From NCBI GenBank assembly GCA_017474385.1, contig JAFVHU010000059.1:1-38478 (forward strand): 38,478 bases of DNA, in the 5' to 3' direction. Shown piece by piece: positions 22,970 through 31,529 of the stretch (position 1 is the first letter of the stretch; every line of letters starts with the position of its first letter). Position numbers and translations under genes: made by a program. This stretch comes from Afipia sp. Lineage in GTDB: Bacteria; Pseudomonadota; Alphaproteobacteria; Rhizobiales; Xanthobacteraceae. The notes beneath the pieces were generated by a model. The model was not told the origin of the DNA and ran no database searches. It saw only the letters and a program-made list of their open reading frames with translations.

Positions 22970-25378
22970 TTGACGACATTTGGCAGTGCGCGCGTTGCCG
23001 CTCATCAAGAGCTGTTGCTCGCAGGATTAATCCGCCGCGACAATCTTTCGGATCACGAGACCGAAGGGTTGATGATCGGCTCCGTTTTCAATGGCCGCGA
23101 AGAGCATTTTCTTCGCTACAAAGGACAGCTTCATCAGCTCATTATTGGTGGCACGGGCGGCGGCAAATTCGTATCGGCCCTTGGCCCGCTACTTCTTGTG
23201 CCGCAATCCATCCAGAATTGTGCCCTCATCATTGACCCCAAGGGTGAAATCGCCCGCGCATTGGGGCCGACGTACCAACGCGCTTTCGATGGCACGCAGC
23301 AAGTCTTGCTGCTTGATCCGTGGGATGACACGGGCGCTGCAAAGCAGTTTGGTTCGACGCTCAATTTCTTTGACGGCTTGACCGAAGACAATCCGCGCCT
23401 TGTCGATGATGCGCGGGTTCTGGCCGATGCGATGATTGTCCCGACGGGCGGCGCAGACAGCGCCCATTGGGATACGACCGGCCGCAATTTTTTGATGGCG
23501 CTTATTCTGTTTGTTGCGCTTGACCGCGAAGAGAAGAAGACCCGTACCATCTTTCGCTTGCGTGAACTCATTACGCAGCGACAGGACAAGTGGAAAGACT
23601 TTCTCGCCTTCCTTTCCGACAGCCCGCTGGCAGACGGAACGGTGCGGCGTGGCGTGAACGGCTTGATAGGCCGCAGCGATAACGAGCGCGCAGGCATCAT
23701 CAGTACTATTGAGCGCGACACGGCATGGCTGGAAAGCCCTCAGATGCGCGACATCACGTCAAGTCGCCGTAGCCTCGATCTGCCCTCGCTCGCCGTTGGA
23801 ACGGCGCGCATTCACGTGGTGATCCCGCCTGAATACTTCATGACACAGAAATCGTGGCTCCGGCTAATCGTTGCCACGTTCTCCAATGCGTTCAAGCGCT
23901 ACCGCGTCAAGGACGGAAGCGGAGAATATCAGCGCCGCCGCCACATCATCATCGATGAGTTCACCAATCTGGGTGAGATGTCATTTGTCTATAACGACAT
24001 TACCGTGGCGCGTGGCTATGACATTCAGTATCACCTCGCGACGCAGGATTTTACCCAGCTTCGCGGGGTCTATGGTGAGAAGTGGGAAACCTTCATCAAC
24101 GCGACCTTCATCCGCGCCTTCGCGCTGAACGATAATTTCACCACCAAGTACCTCTCGGAAATGAGTGGCACCGCGACTGTGCAGAACAAATCGTTCAGCA
24201 GTAGCAACGCCAAAAGTGAGAGTAAGGCGTTCAATGAAAGCACGGCGCATAATACGGGCAGCTCATCGAACCAGCAGGGATCGTCATCCAATTCCGGTAC
24301 AACATATACGTCTGGTACGACTGACACCTTTGGTGTGACCCAGACGGAAGGCGAGACGACGGCCTATATTGGCCGCCCAGTGATGTTCGCCGATGAAATC
24401 CGCCGCCTTCGGGACAACGAGCAGATCATTTTCTTTCGCGGGCTCCCGCTTGTGTACGCGCAGCGTCGACATTTCGCGACCTATACGAAATCGCTGCCAC
24501 ACTTCAGCCTGCCCGATATTCTCGGCACCATTGGGCGCGAGCCACGCGATAACAGCGAACGCGAAACGTTTGAGTGGCAATATGAAGGAATACCGCTTGC
24601 GTTGGCTCCGCCACCGCCGCAGCCACGGGCACTTCCTCCCCCCGAGCCTGTCGTTGTACCAAAGCCGACCTATAGGATTCACCAACTCGTCTTGGCTTGC
24701 GTTGCCGTATTGCTTCTCGGTTTCTGGCTTTGGCCGTCATCGCCGCCGCCCAAAGTGGCTGAAGTGATACACCCACCCGTCGCGCCGGTTTATGTGCCGC
24801 CACCAGTGCCCGCTGGCCCGCCAAAGATACCGCGCCCTGAATTTGTCAGAGGGCCGAACCGGCTTGGGGAAGGCGAGCACATGCAGAAATATCAGCCGGA
24901 ATGGTGCGACCGCTACAAATCCTATATCCGTGCTCACATGAACTATTGCACGGATACCAAGGCAGAGCTTGAAGTGCCGCTCATGAACCATCTCATCTAT
25001 TATGCTGAGAGATACTGTGCGATCCCGGTTAATGCATTCAATGAGGATCGTACCCCGACGCTCCCACTGGTCACGAAATGGCGTTCTGAGAATGACGCGC
25101 TGATCCGAAGTCTCAATGAGCTTGGACTGAATATGATGAGTGACCGATGGATTGATAAGGACGGCAACAGGCAGTCGCTTCCAAGGAAGAAAGACTTTCC
25201 CGTAAAGCAGTATGCGGACGAGATGTTCGAGTTGATCGTGAAGATCATCGACAATCCCTATCTCAACGATTCCTTCGCGTCGCTCGCTTCCATCAGCATC
25301 CGGAATATGTATGCGAAGGGCTGCCCATTTAATTCGATCCCACCCGAGCAATACGTGCCGCCAACGGAGCGTTTTTGA
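22970..25378 (+). CDS. VirD4/TraG-type coupling protein with a mid-protein membrane segment and extra C-terminal domain
   Basis: An 802-aa reading. The ATPase domain has Walker A GGTGGGKF (60-67; Phe replaces the usual Ser, Thr or Gly), LIIDPKGEIA near 89 and Walker B HIIIDEFTNLGEM near 324-336, plus LATQDFTQLRGVYG near 350. A Ser/Thr/Asn-rich low-complexity stretch runs from about 403 to 455. Unusually, no membrane helix precedes the ATPase; one lies at about 571-589 (LVLACVAVLLLGFWLW), followed by a Pro-rich linker and a domain of about 170 residues with Cys-containing YKSYIRAHMNYC. The start is uncertain: TTG 22970 fits the frame, while ATG 22951 overlaps the previous stop (ATGA) but is in another frame. 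It would hand the relaxosome to a helper channel. Confidence 0.85.
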   Translation: MTTFGSARVAAHQELLLAGLIRRDNLSDHETEGLMIGSVFNGREEHFLRYKGQLHQLIIGGTGGGKFVSALGPLLLVPQSIQNCALIIDPKGEIARALGPTYQRAFDGTQQVLLLDPWDDTGAAKQFGSTLNFFDGLTEDNPRLVDDARVLADAMIVPTGGADSAHWDTTGRNFLMALILFVALDREEKKTRTIFRLRELITQRQDKWKDFLAFLSDSPLADGTVRRGVNGLIGRSDNERAGIISTIERDTAWLESPQMRDITSSRRSLDLPSLAVGTARIHVVIPPEYFMTQKSWLRLIVATFSNAFKRYRVKDGSGEYQRRRHIIIDEFTNLGEMSFVYNDITVARGYDIQYHLATQDFTQLRGVYGEKWETFINATFIRAFALNDNFTTKYLSEMSGTATVQNKSFSSSNAKSESKAFNESTAHNTGSSSNQQGSSSNSGTTYTSGTTDTFGVTQTEGETTAYIGRPVMFADEIRRLRDNEQIIFFRGLPLVYAQRRHFATYTKSLPHFSLPDILGTIGREPRDNSERETFEWQYEGIPLALAPPPPQPRALPPPEPVVVPKPTYRIHQLVLACVAVLLLGFWLWPSSPPPKVAEVIHPPVAPVYVPPPVPAGPPKIPRPEFVRGPNRLGEGEHMQKYQPEWCDRYKSYIRAHMNYCTDTKAELEVPLMNHLIYYAERYCAIPVNAFNEDRTPTLPLVTKWRSENDALIRSLNELGLNMMSDRWIDKDGNRQSLPRKKDFPVKQYADEMFELIVKIIDNPYLNDSFASLASISIRNMYAKGCPFNSIPPEQYVPPTERF

Positions 25379-25513
25379 ACATGGCCGCGCTATCTGTGGA
25401 GGGGCTGCGTTAGCAAACTGAATGTTGCTCTAATCGTTGAATAACCTGCACTCGCGCCAATTTAACAGCAATTTAACCAATATGCATTAATACTTGTACG
25501 CGTTGCTGAGCGG

Positions 25514-25783
25514 ATGATGCAAAAAACCGGACGAAAAAATAAGCCAACAAAAAACAGGATGCGCCGTGCTCGCAGCATTGTCGTTACGTGCATGCGATTG
25601 TCAGGCAAGAACATCAGGCCTGATTTTATCGATCTCATCGCCGAGCGTGTGCTTCGTGATATGCGACCACACTTAGCGCGCCGTCTGGCAAAATCTCTCG
25701 ATGGGCAAGCGATGAAGGCGGCGATGGAGTTGACCAGGCGCTATTTTCAAAAATATGATCGCGGGGCTACGGCGTTTTTCTGA
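25514..25783 (+). CDS. Small basic hypothetical protein
   Basis: An 89-aa protein with a very basic N-terminus (MMQKTGRKNKPTKNRMRRAR) and a helical remainder including RPDFIDLIAERVLRDMRPHL. The composition would suit nucleic acid binding, but there is no recognisable motif. It lies 135 bases after the coupling protein on the same strand, with no strong ribosome site. Confidence 0.5.
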   Translation: MMQKTGRKNKPTKNRMRRARSIVVTCMRLSGKNIRPDFIDLIAERVLRDMRPHLARRLAKSLDGQAMKAAMELTRRYFQKYDRGATAFF

Positions 25784-26003
25784 GGGCAGGACTCCCGCCC
25801 ATTCAACAAACTAATTTGTTGATGTATGAATTATTCGTTAATAATTGCGTATAATTCGTAAAATACTCTCCATAATTAACAGAATAATCACCCAACCCAA
25901 GCATGATTGAATAGCCAGTATTGTTTGGCGGGTGCTCTGCTGTGCGGAGTGTTCCGGATTATTTTGAAGTTATTTTTGATTTTGTTGTGCGGATAGATTT
26001 TTT
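25784..26003. other. AT-rich gap with small hairpin
   Basis: No gene seen. CAACAAA-CTAA-TTTGTTG forms a 7-bp hairpin near 25804-25821. The sequence after it is strongly AT-rich (TTAATAATTGCGTATAATTC), much unlike the chromosomal flanks, and probably holds a promoter for the 59-aa gene. Confidence 0.45.
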
Positions 26004-26183
26004 ATGGATGTGAACACCACGCCACCATCAGCAATGATTATTGCGTTCGTGCCGCGCCGCGAGCGTCCGCGCGTGGGCATCGCCATTCTCGGCATGTCCG
26101 ATGGTGTCGAGCCGTTAGGGCAGCTATTCCGTGCCGCCAATAGCGATCACGCTCACACGAGCGACCACGGGGGTGCACCATGA
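26004..26183 (+). CDS. 59-aa hypothetical protein, overlapping the next gene
   Basis: A short open reading MDVNTTPPSAMIIAFVPRRE, then RPRVGIAILGMSDGVEPLGQ and a His/Asp-rich end. It stops at TGA 26181-26183, which overlaps the ATG of the next gene at 26180 (ATGA). The four-base overlap and the lack of another leader make a real, translationally coupled gene plausible despite its size. No family recognised. The GC content rises sharply at this gene compared with the AT-rich DNA before it. Confidence 0.55.
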   Translation: MDVNTTPPSAMIIAFVPRRERPRVGIAILGMSDGVEPLGQLFRAANSDHAHTSDHGGAP

Positions 26184-27436
26184 CCCCGCAGACCTTGCCG
26201 CACTCCGCCCCACGTCGCCGCGCTAGCTTCGTAAGCGACGCGCCTATCGTCAGCAGCGATCACGACGGATCGTATCAACATCTGCGTGCAGAGCTTGGCG
26301 AAGAAAACACCAATCGCCTGATCACCAATATCGGCACGTTGGCCATGTCCAGTGGCATTGTGAGTTCCGGCGTTTCGCTTTCGGATGCGGTTAAACGCAT
26401 CATTGGCAGCCTCACTCCCGCAGAACGCTCGGCTATCGCCAGTGGCGGCACGCCGCCACCGCGCGTTCAGGCCTTGCTTGACGGCGAAATAAAGGCTGCG
26501 CAGCAACAAAGGCAGGCACAACTAGCGGCCACCAATACCGCCGATGGTGGATTGCAAGGAGATAAGAGCGGCTTGATACCATCAGCCTTCGCTGCGATGG
26601 ACAGGGACATGCGTGGTCGCAACACCCGCTCGACGGAATACTCCAATTTGCGAAGCGATAGCATCAGTAGCGCAAATTATGGCAGCAGTGAGTATGCGCG
26701 CACAGGGCTGAACTACGCGACGTTCTCCGATCTTCGCAAGCAGGGCTTCAACGGTCAGCAAATCATGGCTGCCGTCAACACGACGCGCGCATTGGGCATT
26801 GATACGAATAAGAATGCGGCACCGATGGCTCGCGTGCAGCGTGATATTCCGAGTGCTGTTCCTGGCTTGCAAACCACGCGGGATAACTGGAGCGCGGTCA
26901 AAAGTCTGGAAGACGAACAGAAAAAAGCGATAGAAGCAGGTAACACCGCAGCCGCAGAAGCATTGGCGCGACAGATTGCGGAAGCGCGCAAACATGCGGA
27001 AGAACACGATAAACGCGAGCGTGATCGCGTCCAGCGCGAACGACCAGATAGAGCGCACGATCATCGGCAGTTGCAGGACGAGACGAGACGGGCAGCATTG
27101 AGACAAGAGGCGTCGCTTGGGCCACAAAGTACGTCGCAGCCAAATGACTATAGTGCTGGCCTAACGCGTCAAGAAGATAGGACTATCACAAAGGTGGCGC
27201 GTGTTGCAGAGGTAGCCGCAGCTGGCGAGCCAGAAATGCAACAAATACGTTCTACGCGTGCTGCAATGTTTGGCCCAACGCCAGATGCCACGCAGCAGCC
27301 ACCGGCACCTACACCAACGCCGCCACCAGTTAAACAGGCAGAGGCTGGGCCGCCGGCACCACCGGCTGCTGCTCCCGTTAAGACTGCAGATGCAACCCCT
27401 GTGCGCCCACAAGCAAGCACGCCGCGCGTTGGATAG
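26180..27436 (+). CDS. Hypothetical protein with helical middle and proline-rich tail
   Basis: A 418-aa soluble protein without recognisable domain. Residues 1-120 are mixed, with ENTNRLITNIGTLAMSSGIV. About 165-215 contain YATFSDLRKQGFNGQQIMAA. A charged helix spans about 235-305 (EEHDKRERDRVQRERPDRAH), and the last 55 residues are rich in Pro and Ala (PPAPTPTPPPVKQAEAGPPA). There is no signal peptide or membrane segment. It appears to form an operon with the 59-aa gene. Its charged segment resembles in composition, not in motif, the coiled-coil protein at 22235. It could be a transferred or structural partner; that is a guess. Confidence 0.7.
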   Translation: MTPQTLPHSAPRRRASFVSDAPIVSSDHDGSYQHLRAELGEENTNRLITNIGTLAMSSGIVSSGVSLSDAVKRIIGSLTPAERSAIASGGTPPPRVQALLDGEIKAAQQQRQAQLAATNTADGGLQGDKSGLIPSAFAAMDRDMRGRNTRSTEYSNLRSDSISSANYGSSEYARTGLNYATFSDLRKQGFNGQQIMAAVNTTRALGIDTNKNAAPMARVQRDIPSAVPGLQTTRDNWSAVKSLEDEQKKAIEAGNTAAAEALARQIAEARKHAEEHDKRERDRVQRERPDRAHDHRQLQDETRRAALRQEASLGPQSTSQPNDYSAGLTRQEDRTITKVARVAEVAAAGEPEMQQIRSTRAAMFGPTPDATQQPPAPTPTPPPVKQAEAGPPAPPAAAPVKTADATPVRPQASTPRVG

Positions 27437-27484
27437 CCATCCACTCGCTATAATCAAGCACTAATGGAAAGATATTATTTAGCT

Positions 27485-27504
27485 AACCAGAGATTTATCT
27501 GGTT
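27485..27504. terminator. Possible bidirectional terminator hairpin
   Basis: AACCAGA 27485-27491 pairs with TCTGGTT 27498-27504, loop GATTTA. It lies between convergent genes and overlaps the last codons of the minus-strand gene. No strong T-tract on the plus side; AT-rich bases follow on the minus side. Confidence 0.4.
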
Positions 27505-27932
27505 GGTGTTGGAAGTGCACCATCACGCGGTGTTGCGTTAATCGGGGTAGGTCTAATAGCTGAAGCCGTTGCTGGTGGAACAAACGATACGGTAGGGCTC
27601 AGAGCAAATCTTAATGAAGCATCCTGAGCACGATTTACAATGGTCTGTACGGTAGACAGAACAGCGCCAACTTCAGGATGGCGAACTAACACGATTGGAT
27701 CACCTTTTACACAACCTGCATCAAGCCAATTACTAAATTTACCTAGCTCGACTTTGTCAGCTTGAGAATAGTGCTGAAAATTTGCCTGTGTGTGCTGAGT
27801 GAATGCAGCATCAATAATATTGCACTGCTTCTGCGTAAATGCCTGTGCAGCGGTTGGAAATGACGCGACGGCGGCGATGCCAGTCATGGCGAGCGCGAGT
27901 GCTTGTGCTTTTGGCGATGATAATTGAGCCAT
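27495..27932 (-). CDS. Secreted hypothetical protein
   Basis: A 145-aa protein with a plausible signal peptide: MAQLSSPKAQALALAMTGIA, then AVASFPTAAQAF with a cleavage site after AQA. The mature part contains two cysteines (KQCNIID and AGCVKGDP) that may form a disulphide. The C-terminal 40 residues are Pro/Thr/Ala-rich and probably unstructured. The function is unknown. It has lower GC than the chromosome and is convergent with the 418-aa gene. The periplasm is the likely location. Confidence 0.65.
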   Translation of the reverse strand: MAQLSSPKAQALALAMTGIAAVASFPTAAQAFTQKQCNIIDAAFTQHTQANFQHYSQADKVELGKFSNWLDAGCVKGDPIVLVRHPEVGAVLSTVQTIVNRAQDASLRFALSPTVSFVPPATASAIRPTPINATPRDGALPTPTR

Positions 27933-28371
27933 GATCTTCTCCCATTTGATGTGCGTGCAGATCCAATCAAGGTCTCACGAATACTTAGGTGTAATGGTAA
28001 GTATACTTACTAATACGTGTAACTAAAAGTATAAACTGCAACACTATTGCCCATAGTGTTTCACGACAAATTTCTTTTCTTTTCAGTAACATAACAAGTA
28101 ATTAGGCCGCAAACTAGGCTGTTTCTTGGGTGTAATCAAGCGTCAGAAGCGACGATAACTGACGTATGCAGCACGATGAGCATTGCGGTCGCAGGGATTG
28201 AATGTGCGCGGAAAACAACTGTCAGTTGGTGGACTTCCAGTTGGAAGGTTGGAGCATCCGGCCTCTATGCACCCAACGGCGGACGAAAATATCGCGACCA
28301 TGCAGAACCCCAGCGCGGGCTTGGCGCGATGACGTTGCTGAAATTCGATCAGGTTCTCTTTGCGCTGACAC
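27933..28371. promoter_or_regulatory. AT-rich gap with perfect 14-bp palindrome GTAAGTATACTTAC
   Basis: The palindrome at 27997-28010 is exact, in an AT-rich block about 65 bases upstream of the secreted-protein start, where an operator would lie. The rest of the gap (28080-28371) shows no supported gene on either strand. Confidence 0.4.
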
Positions 28372-28662
28372 TTGCTTGGACGGGGGCTCGTGTCAGTGAT
28401 CCAAGCGGACAGCAAATTCTTTGAATTCATGCAAAGCGTGTTTTCGGATCGACGATTCCGTGAGCGTGGCTTTTTTGATGCTGCGAAAGTGTTGGGTTAC
28501 TGCAAGAGTCAAGCAGTGACCCCACGCGACGATGTGGCAAACATGCTGTGGTCTGTGATGTCGTTTGAGCTGTGGCACCGCCATATCGATGCGGTCAATC
28601 TTGCGCTCGATCCACGCCAGAGTTTATCGCCAAATCCGGCAGTTCCGCGAAAGACGTTGTAG
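28372..28662 (+). pseudogene. Likely C-terminal remnant of an asparagine synthase-like gene
   Basis: The reading VFSDRRFRERGFFDAAKVLG followed, 16 residues later, by ANMLWSVMSFELWHRHID resembles the extreme C-terminus of glutamine-dependent asparagine synthases, where a helix with an LWxxLxFELWHR pattern is typical. Everything N-terminal (glutaminase and synthetase domains) is absent, so this would be a fragment. It is only 48 bases from the AEC transporter. The assignment rests on pattern memory and could be wrong; a small independent gene is the alternative. Confidence 0.42.
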
Positions 28663-28710
28663 TTTTATTGCCAATGTGTAGCGTATTAGGTTTGCACAGA
28701 TAGTAGGATC

Positions 28711-29655
28711 ATGAATGAAGTAGTTAGCATTGCGGCACCTGTATTTTTTATCATCGCACTTGGATACGCATGTGCCAAGCGGCGGGTGTTGGGTACCGAG
28801 GTGCAAAAATCATTTAGCCTGTACGTCTTTTATTTCAGTATGCCGTGCTATCTCTTTCTGAATATGGCGCGCAGTCAGAAAACAGAGATGATGCCGTTCA
28901 GCTATATTGCGGCATTCGCATTGGCGATGGTTGTGACTGCTGCTGTTGCCGGTCTTTGCATGCAGAAATTCGCGCGCCGAGACTTTGCCAGCACCGTGCT
29001 GGGTATGATGAGCGCGAGCTACACCAATTCTGTGTTCATCGGCGTCCCAATTATCGTGATGGCTTATGGAAGCATCGCGCCAGTCGTTGTCGTCACGCTA
29101 TTTCAGATCATCATCGCTACAACAGCGATACTCGCTAGCATAGAAATTGTTCGGCAGAAGCGTTGCATGTCGTGGCGGCAACTTGGTGAGATTCCAAAAG
29201 TTGTACTTCTCAACCCAATCATCGGCGGCTCGTTGCTGGGGATTGTATTTTCGATAAACGAGTGGCCAGTGCCGTTGCCGATTGAACGTATCTGCCAATT
29301 GCTCGGCAGCGCTGGTGTGCCGACCGCTCTGTTTGCTCTCGGCCTGTCATTGGGTGGTGAGCAGCTTCCTGCAACACCAAGCAGCCGCCGTTTGATCTGC
29401 GTGCTCGTCGGACTAAAGATTTTCCTTCATCCTGCATTGGCATGGCTGTTGGGCCGCTACATTTTTGATCTGGCTGGCCCTTCTTTAGGTGCGTTGACCA
29501 TCATCGCGGGGATGCCTACGGCCATGAACAATTTTACGTTTGCGCAGCGTTATGGCGTGTTTGTTCAGGAATCGGGGCGGGTGGTGTTCCTCTCCACAGT
29601 CCTTTGGCTTTTGACGCTGCCAGTGCTGCTGCTCATGTTCAAAATTGGGGCCTGA
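28711..29655 (+). CDS. AEC-family (auxin efflux carrier-like) transporter
   Basis: A 314-aa protein with about ten membrane segments. It starts MNEVVSIAAPVFFIIALGYA and has the repeat-half landmark SASYTNSVFIGVPIIVMAYG near 102-121, with the Asn and Pro kinks typical of the family; the second half contains GVPTALFALGLSLGG near 203 and AGMPTAMNNFTFAQRYG near 265. Members export organic or amino acids (for example malate or malonate carriers); the substrate is unknown here. AGGATC precedes the ATG. It is cargo inside the element, next to a probable asparagine synthase remnant. Confidence 0.88.
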   Translation: MNEVVSIAAPVFFIIALGYACAKRRVLGTEVQKSFSLYVFYFSMPCYLFLNMARSQKTEMMPFSYIAAFALAMVVTAAVAGLCMQKFARRDFASTVLGMMSASYTNSVFIGVPIIVMAYGSIAPVVVVTLFQIIIATTAILASIEIVRQKRCMSWRQLGEIPKVVLLNPIIGGSLLGIVFSINEWPVPLPIERICQLLGSAGVPTALFALGLSLGGEQLPATPSSRRLICVLVGLKIFLHPALAWLLGRYIFDLAGPSLGALTIIAGMPTAMNNFTFAQRYGVFVQESGRVVFLSTVLWLLTLPVLLLMFKIGA

Positions 29656-29772
29656 TGTAGCCACAAGTGGGTTATGTTGGTTTATAAATATTCATATTTG
29701 CTAAGAAAGACTTAGTTTTTCAGGAATATTTCAAACTAGTGTTTGGTTTGAGAATATGCAAGGATGCGTAGC

Positions 29773-30627
29773 ATGACTACGCAAAAACCTAATAAACTAA
29801 ACTGGCTGGAGCAGCACCTTCCCGAGGGGCTTGTGGTAGATTCCGCGTGGCTCACGAAGCACGGTTATTCAACGTCGCTGCGAAGCCAGTATGTGAAGTC
29901 TGGCAGACTTGAGCAGCCGACGCGTCAACTCTATTGGCGCAATCCACGCGGCCCCTTGACATGGCAGCAAGTGGTTATCTCGTTGCAGACCATCCTGAGT
30001 TGCCCGGTTGTCGTGGGAGGAAGGACGGCTCTCGAACTCCAAGGCTATGCTCACTACCTGCCGCAAAAAACCAAAAAAGAGGTGCATCTCTATGGTGGCG
30101 AGAAATTGCCTGCATGGTTGCAACGCCTTTCGCTCGGCGTGGCATTTGTCGTTCACAACGATCAACGCCTTTTTGCCAATGCGCCGATAACGCGAGCGCT
30201 TACCAGCTTGTCATGGAACGTCGAGAAAAATTCAGGACGCGACGTAAGCTCATTCAGAGGGGGGGGCATCGAGCAACCCTACGGTCAATGGGATTGGCCG
30301 CTAACGCTTGCAACGCCCGAGCGCGCCGTTCTTCAATTGCTGGATGAGCTGCCGCATCACGAGAGCTTTCATCAAGTGGATATGCTTTTTTCAGGGCTTG
30401 CGAGCCTCAGCCCGGAACGGCTAAAAAAATTGCTTCAGGATTGCCGAAGCGTGAAGGTCAAGCGCCTGTTCTTTTTCTTTGCCGAGCGTCATCAGCATGC
30501 TTGGTTCAAACGGCTTAACCGGAATCAGGTGAACTTTGGAACCGGCAAGCGCATGTTGGTCAAAGGTGGCCGACTAGACCCCGCAACGCAAATCACCGTG
30601 CCGGAGGACTTGGATGGCGTTCAGTGA
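29773..30627 (+). CDS. abiEi: AbiEi-family type IV antitoxin
   Basis: About 284 aa from ATG 29773 (MTTQKPNKLNWLEQHLPEGL), chosen because AAGGA sits eight bases upstream; ATG 29764 is possible. The N-terminal winged helix has SAWLTKHGYSTSLRSQYVKS near 23-42, and the C-terminal domain contains YGQWDWPLTLATPERAVLQL and KVKRLFFFFAERHQHAWFKR. AbiEi represses its own operon and counters the AbiEii nucleotidyltransferase toxin. The gene contains an eight-G run at 30259-30266 (Arg-Gly-Gly-Gly) which keeps frame as written. Its stop overlaps the toxin start region, but the toxin is broken, so this is an orphan antitoxin. Confidence 0.9.
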   Translation: MTTQKPNKLNWLEQHLPEGLVVDSAWLTKHGYSTSLRSQYVKSGRLEQPTRQLYWRNPRGPLTWQQVVISLQTILSCPVVVGGRTALELQGYAHYLPQKTKKEVHLYGGEKLPAWLQRLSLGVAFVVHNDQRLFANAPITRALTSLSWNVEKNSGRDVSSFRGGGIEQPYGQWDWPLTLATPERAVLQLLDELPHHESFHQVDMLFSGLASLSPERLKKLLQDCRSVKVKRLFFFFAERHQHAWFKRLNRNQVNFGTGKRMLVKGGRLDPATQITVPEDLDGVQ

Positions 30628-30973
30628 CATCTACCGCAAGTAGGTCAGCTTGCTTGTTCGCACGCTGCCGCACGTTGCAGAAGAGCCGTGCTTTGCGGGC
30701 ATGACGGATGAACCCGTATCCCTCGACGAACTTTCAGCAGCACGCGAAGCGCTTATTACAGGCATGGTCGGCAAGATGCCTGACGCGCATCGACGCTTTC
30801 TTGTTTCGTTTGAAAAGGGCCAGCCGGACTGGGAACTTCTTGGCGTCCCTACGGCGGCGGACTTACCGGCAGTGAAATGGCGTCAGCAGAATCTCGATAC
30901 GCTCAGCAAGGCTCAGCGAGCCACGCTGGTTGAAAATCTTGAGCGCGTGCTTTCTGATGTGGTGCGAGAGTAG
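30614..30973 (+). pseudogene. abiEii: AbiEii toxin gene, nonsense codon and large internal deletion
   Basis: ATG 30614 reads MAFSDIYRK and then TAG at 30641, where relatives have glutamine. The frame continues VSLLVRTLPHVAEEPCFA and then jumps straight to the C-terminal segment GMTDEPVSLDELSAAREALI through AVKWRQQNLDTLSKAQRATL to the stop at 30971-30973. The nucleotidyltransferase active-site part, which should follow CFA, is missing here. A piece of exactly that part is at 31668-31748. The remaining reading could not make a working toxin. Confidence 0.85.
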
Positions 30974-31040
30974 CCTTTGCGAGTCCGGAATTATTGGTTA
31001 GCATGGCGTGCCTGCGCGGCCTTGCCACGTAGTCGGTGTC

Positions 31041-31176
31041 GGCACATTGCAAACGGGCGTACTCATCACGACGCTCGTGCAGCGCTGGCTAGGTCATTCG
31101 TGCCTGAGCGCCGCAACAATTTATGCCGATGCAAGCGAGCCGGAGGAAGTCGCGTTTGCCAAGAAATACCGGGGGG
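31041..31176 (+). pseudogene. Tyrosine recombinase C-terminal fragment
   Basis: The reading GVLITTLVQRWLGHSCLSAA followed by TIYADASEPEEVAFAKKY has the VQRWLGH box and active-site-tyrosine TIYAD of XerC/D-like integrases. All upstream catalytic residues are absent. It ends in a run of nine G at 31171-31179. It appears to be a relic of another mobile element, perhaps left from the event that damaged the AbiEii gene. Confidence 0.75.
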
Positions 31177-31238
31177 GGGTACTGAGATACAATCAGGCCA
31201 ACGCCGCCGGCCTTCTGTGCCACTTTCCAAAGAGAGGA

Positions 31239-31529
31239 ATGATGATGAGATCAATTTTGGGATTATTTGCTGCTACGATGTTGGTTACGCTGGGACTTAA
31301 TGCAAGCCCAGCTCAATCAAGAGACGCTGGTGCGTTTCAGGTTGCCGCAGGCAGTTGTTCGGGCACCTATGCTACATGCGTGGCGCGGTGCCGCAGGGAC
31401 AATCCGCAAGATCGAGCCTGTCCCTCGGATCACTGCGCGCCCAAGCTTGCAACGTGCAAGACAAGCGGTTGCTGGCAGGAAGGGCAGCGCTACGGCGGGA
31501 AATTGACCTGCAATTTGCAGCGTGGATGA
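31239..31529 (+). CDS. Small secreted cysteine-rich protein
   Basis: A 96-aa reading starting MMMRSILGLFAATMLVTLGL with a signal peptide cleaved probably after SPAQS. Mature part contains eight cysteines (GSCSGTYATCVARCRRD, RACPSDHCAPKLATCKTSGC and TCNLQRG), suggesting disulphide bonding outside the cytoplasm. An AGAGAGG ribosome site precedes three ATG codons in a row. The frame is the same as that of the integrase fragment upstream, but it has its own start signals. Function unknown. Confidence 0.68.
   Translation: MMMRSILGLFAATMLVTLGLNASPAQSRDAGAFQVAAGSCSGTYATCVARCRRDNPQDRACPSDHCAPKLATCKTSGCWQEGQRYGGKLTCNLQRG

Noticed and set aside
28143-28430. Minus-strand frame in the gap before the asparagine synthase-like remnant
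   Set aside because: No start signal or recognisable family; I first suspected a transposase end, but could not support it.
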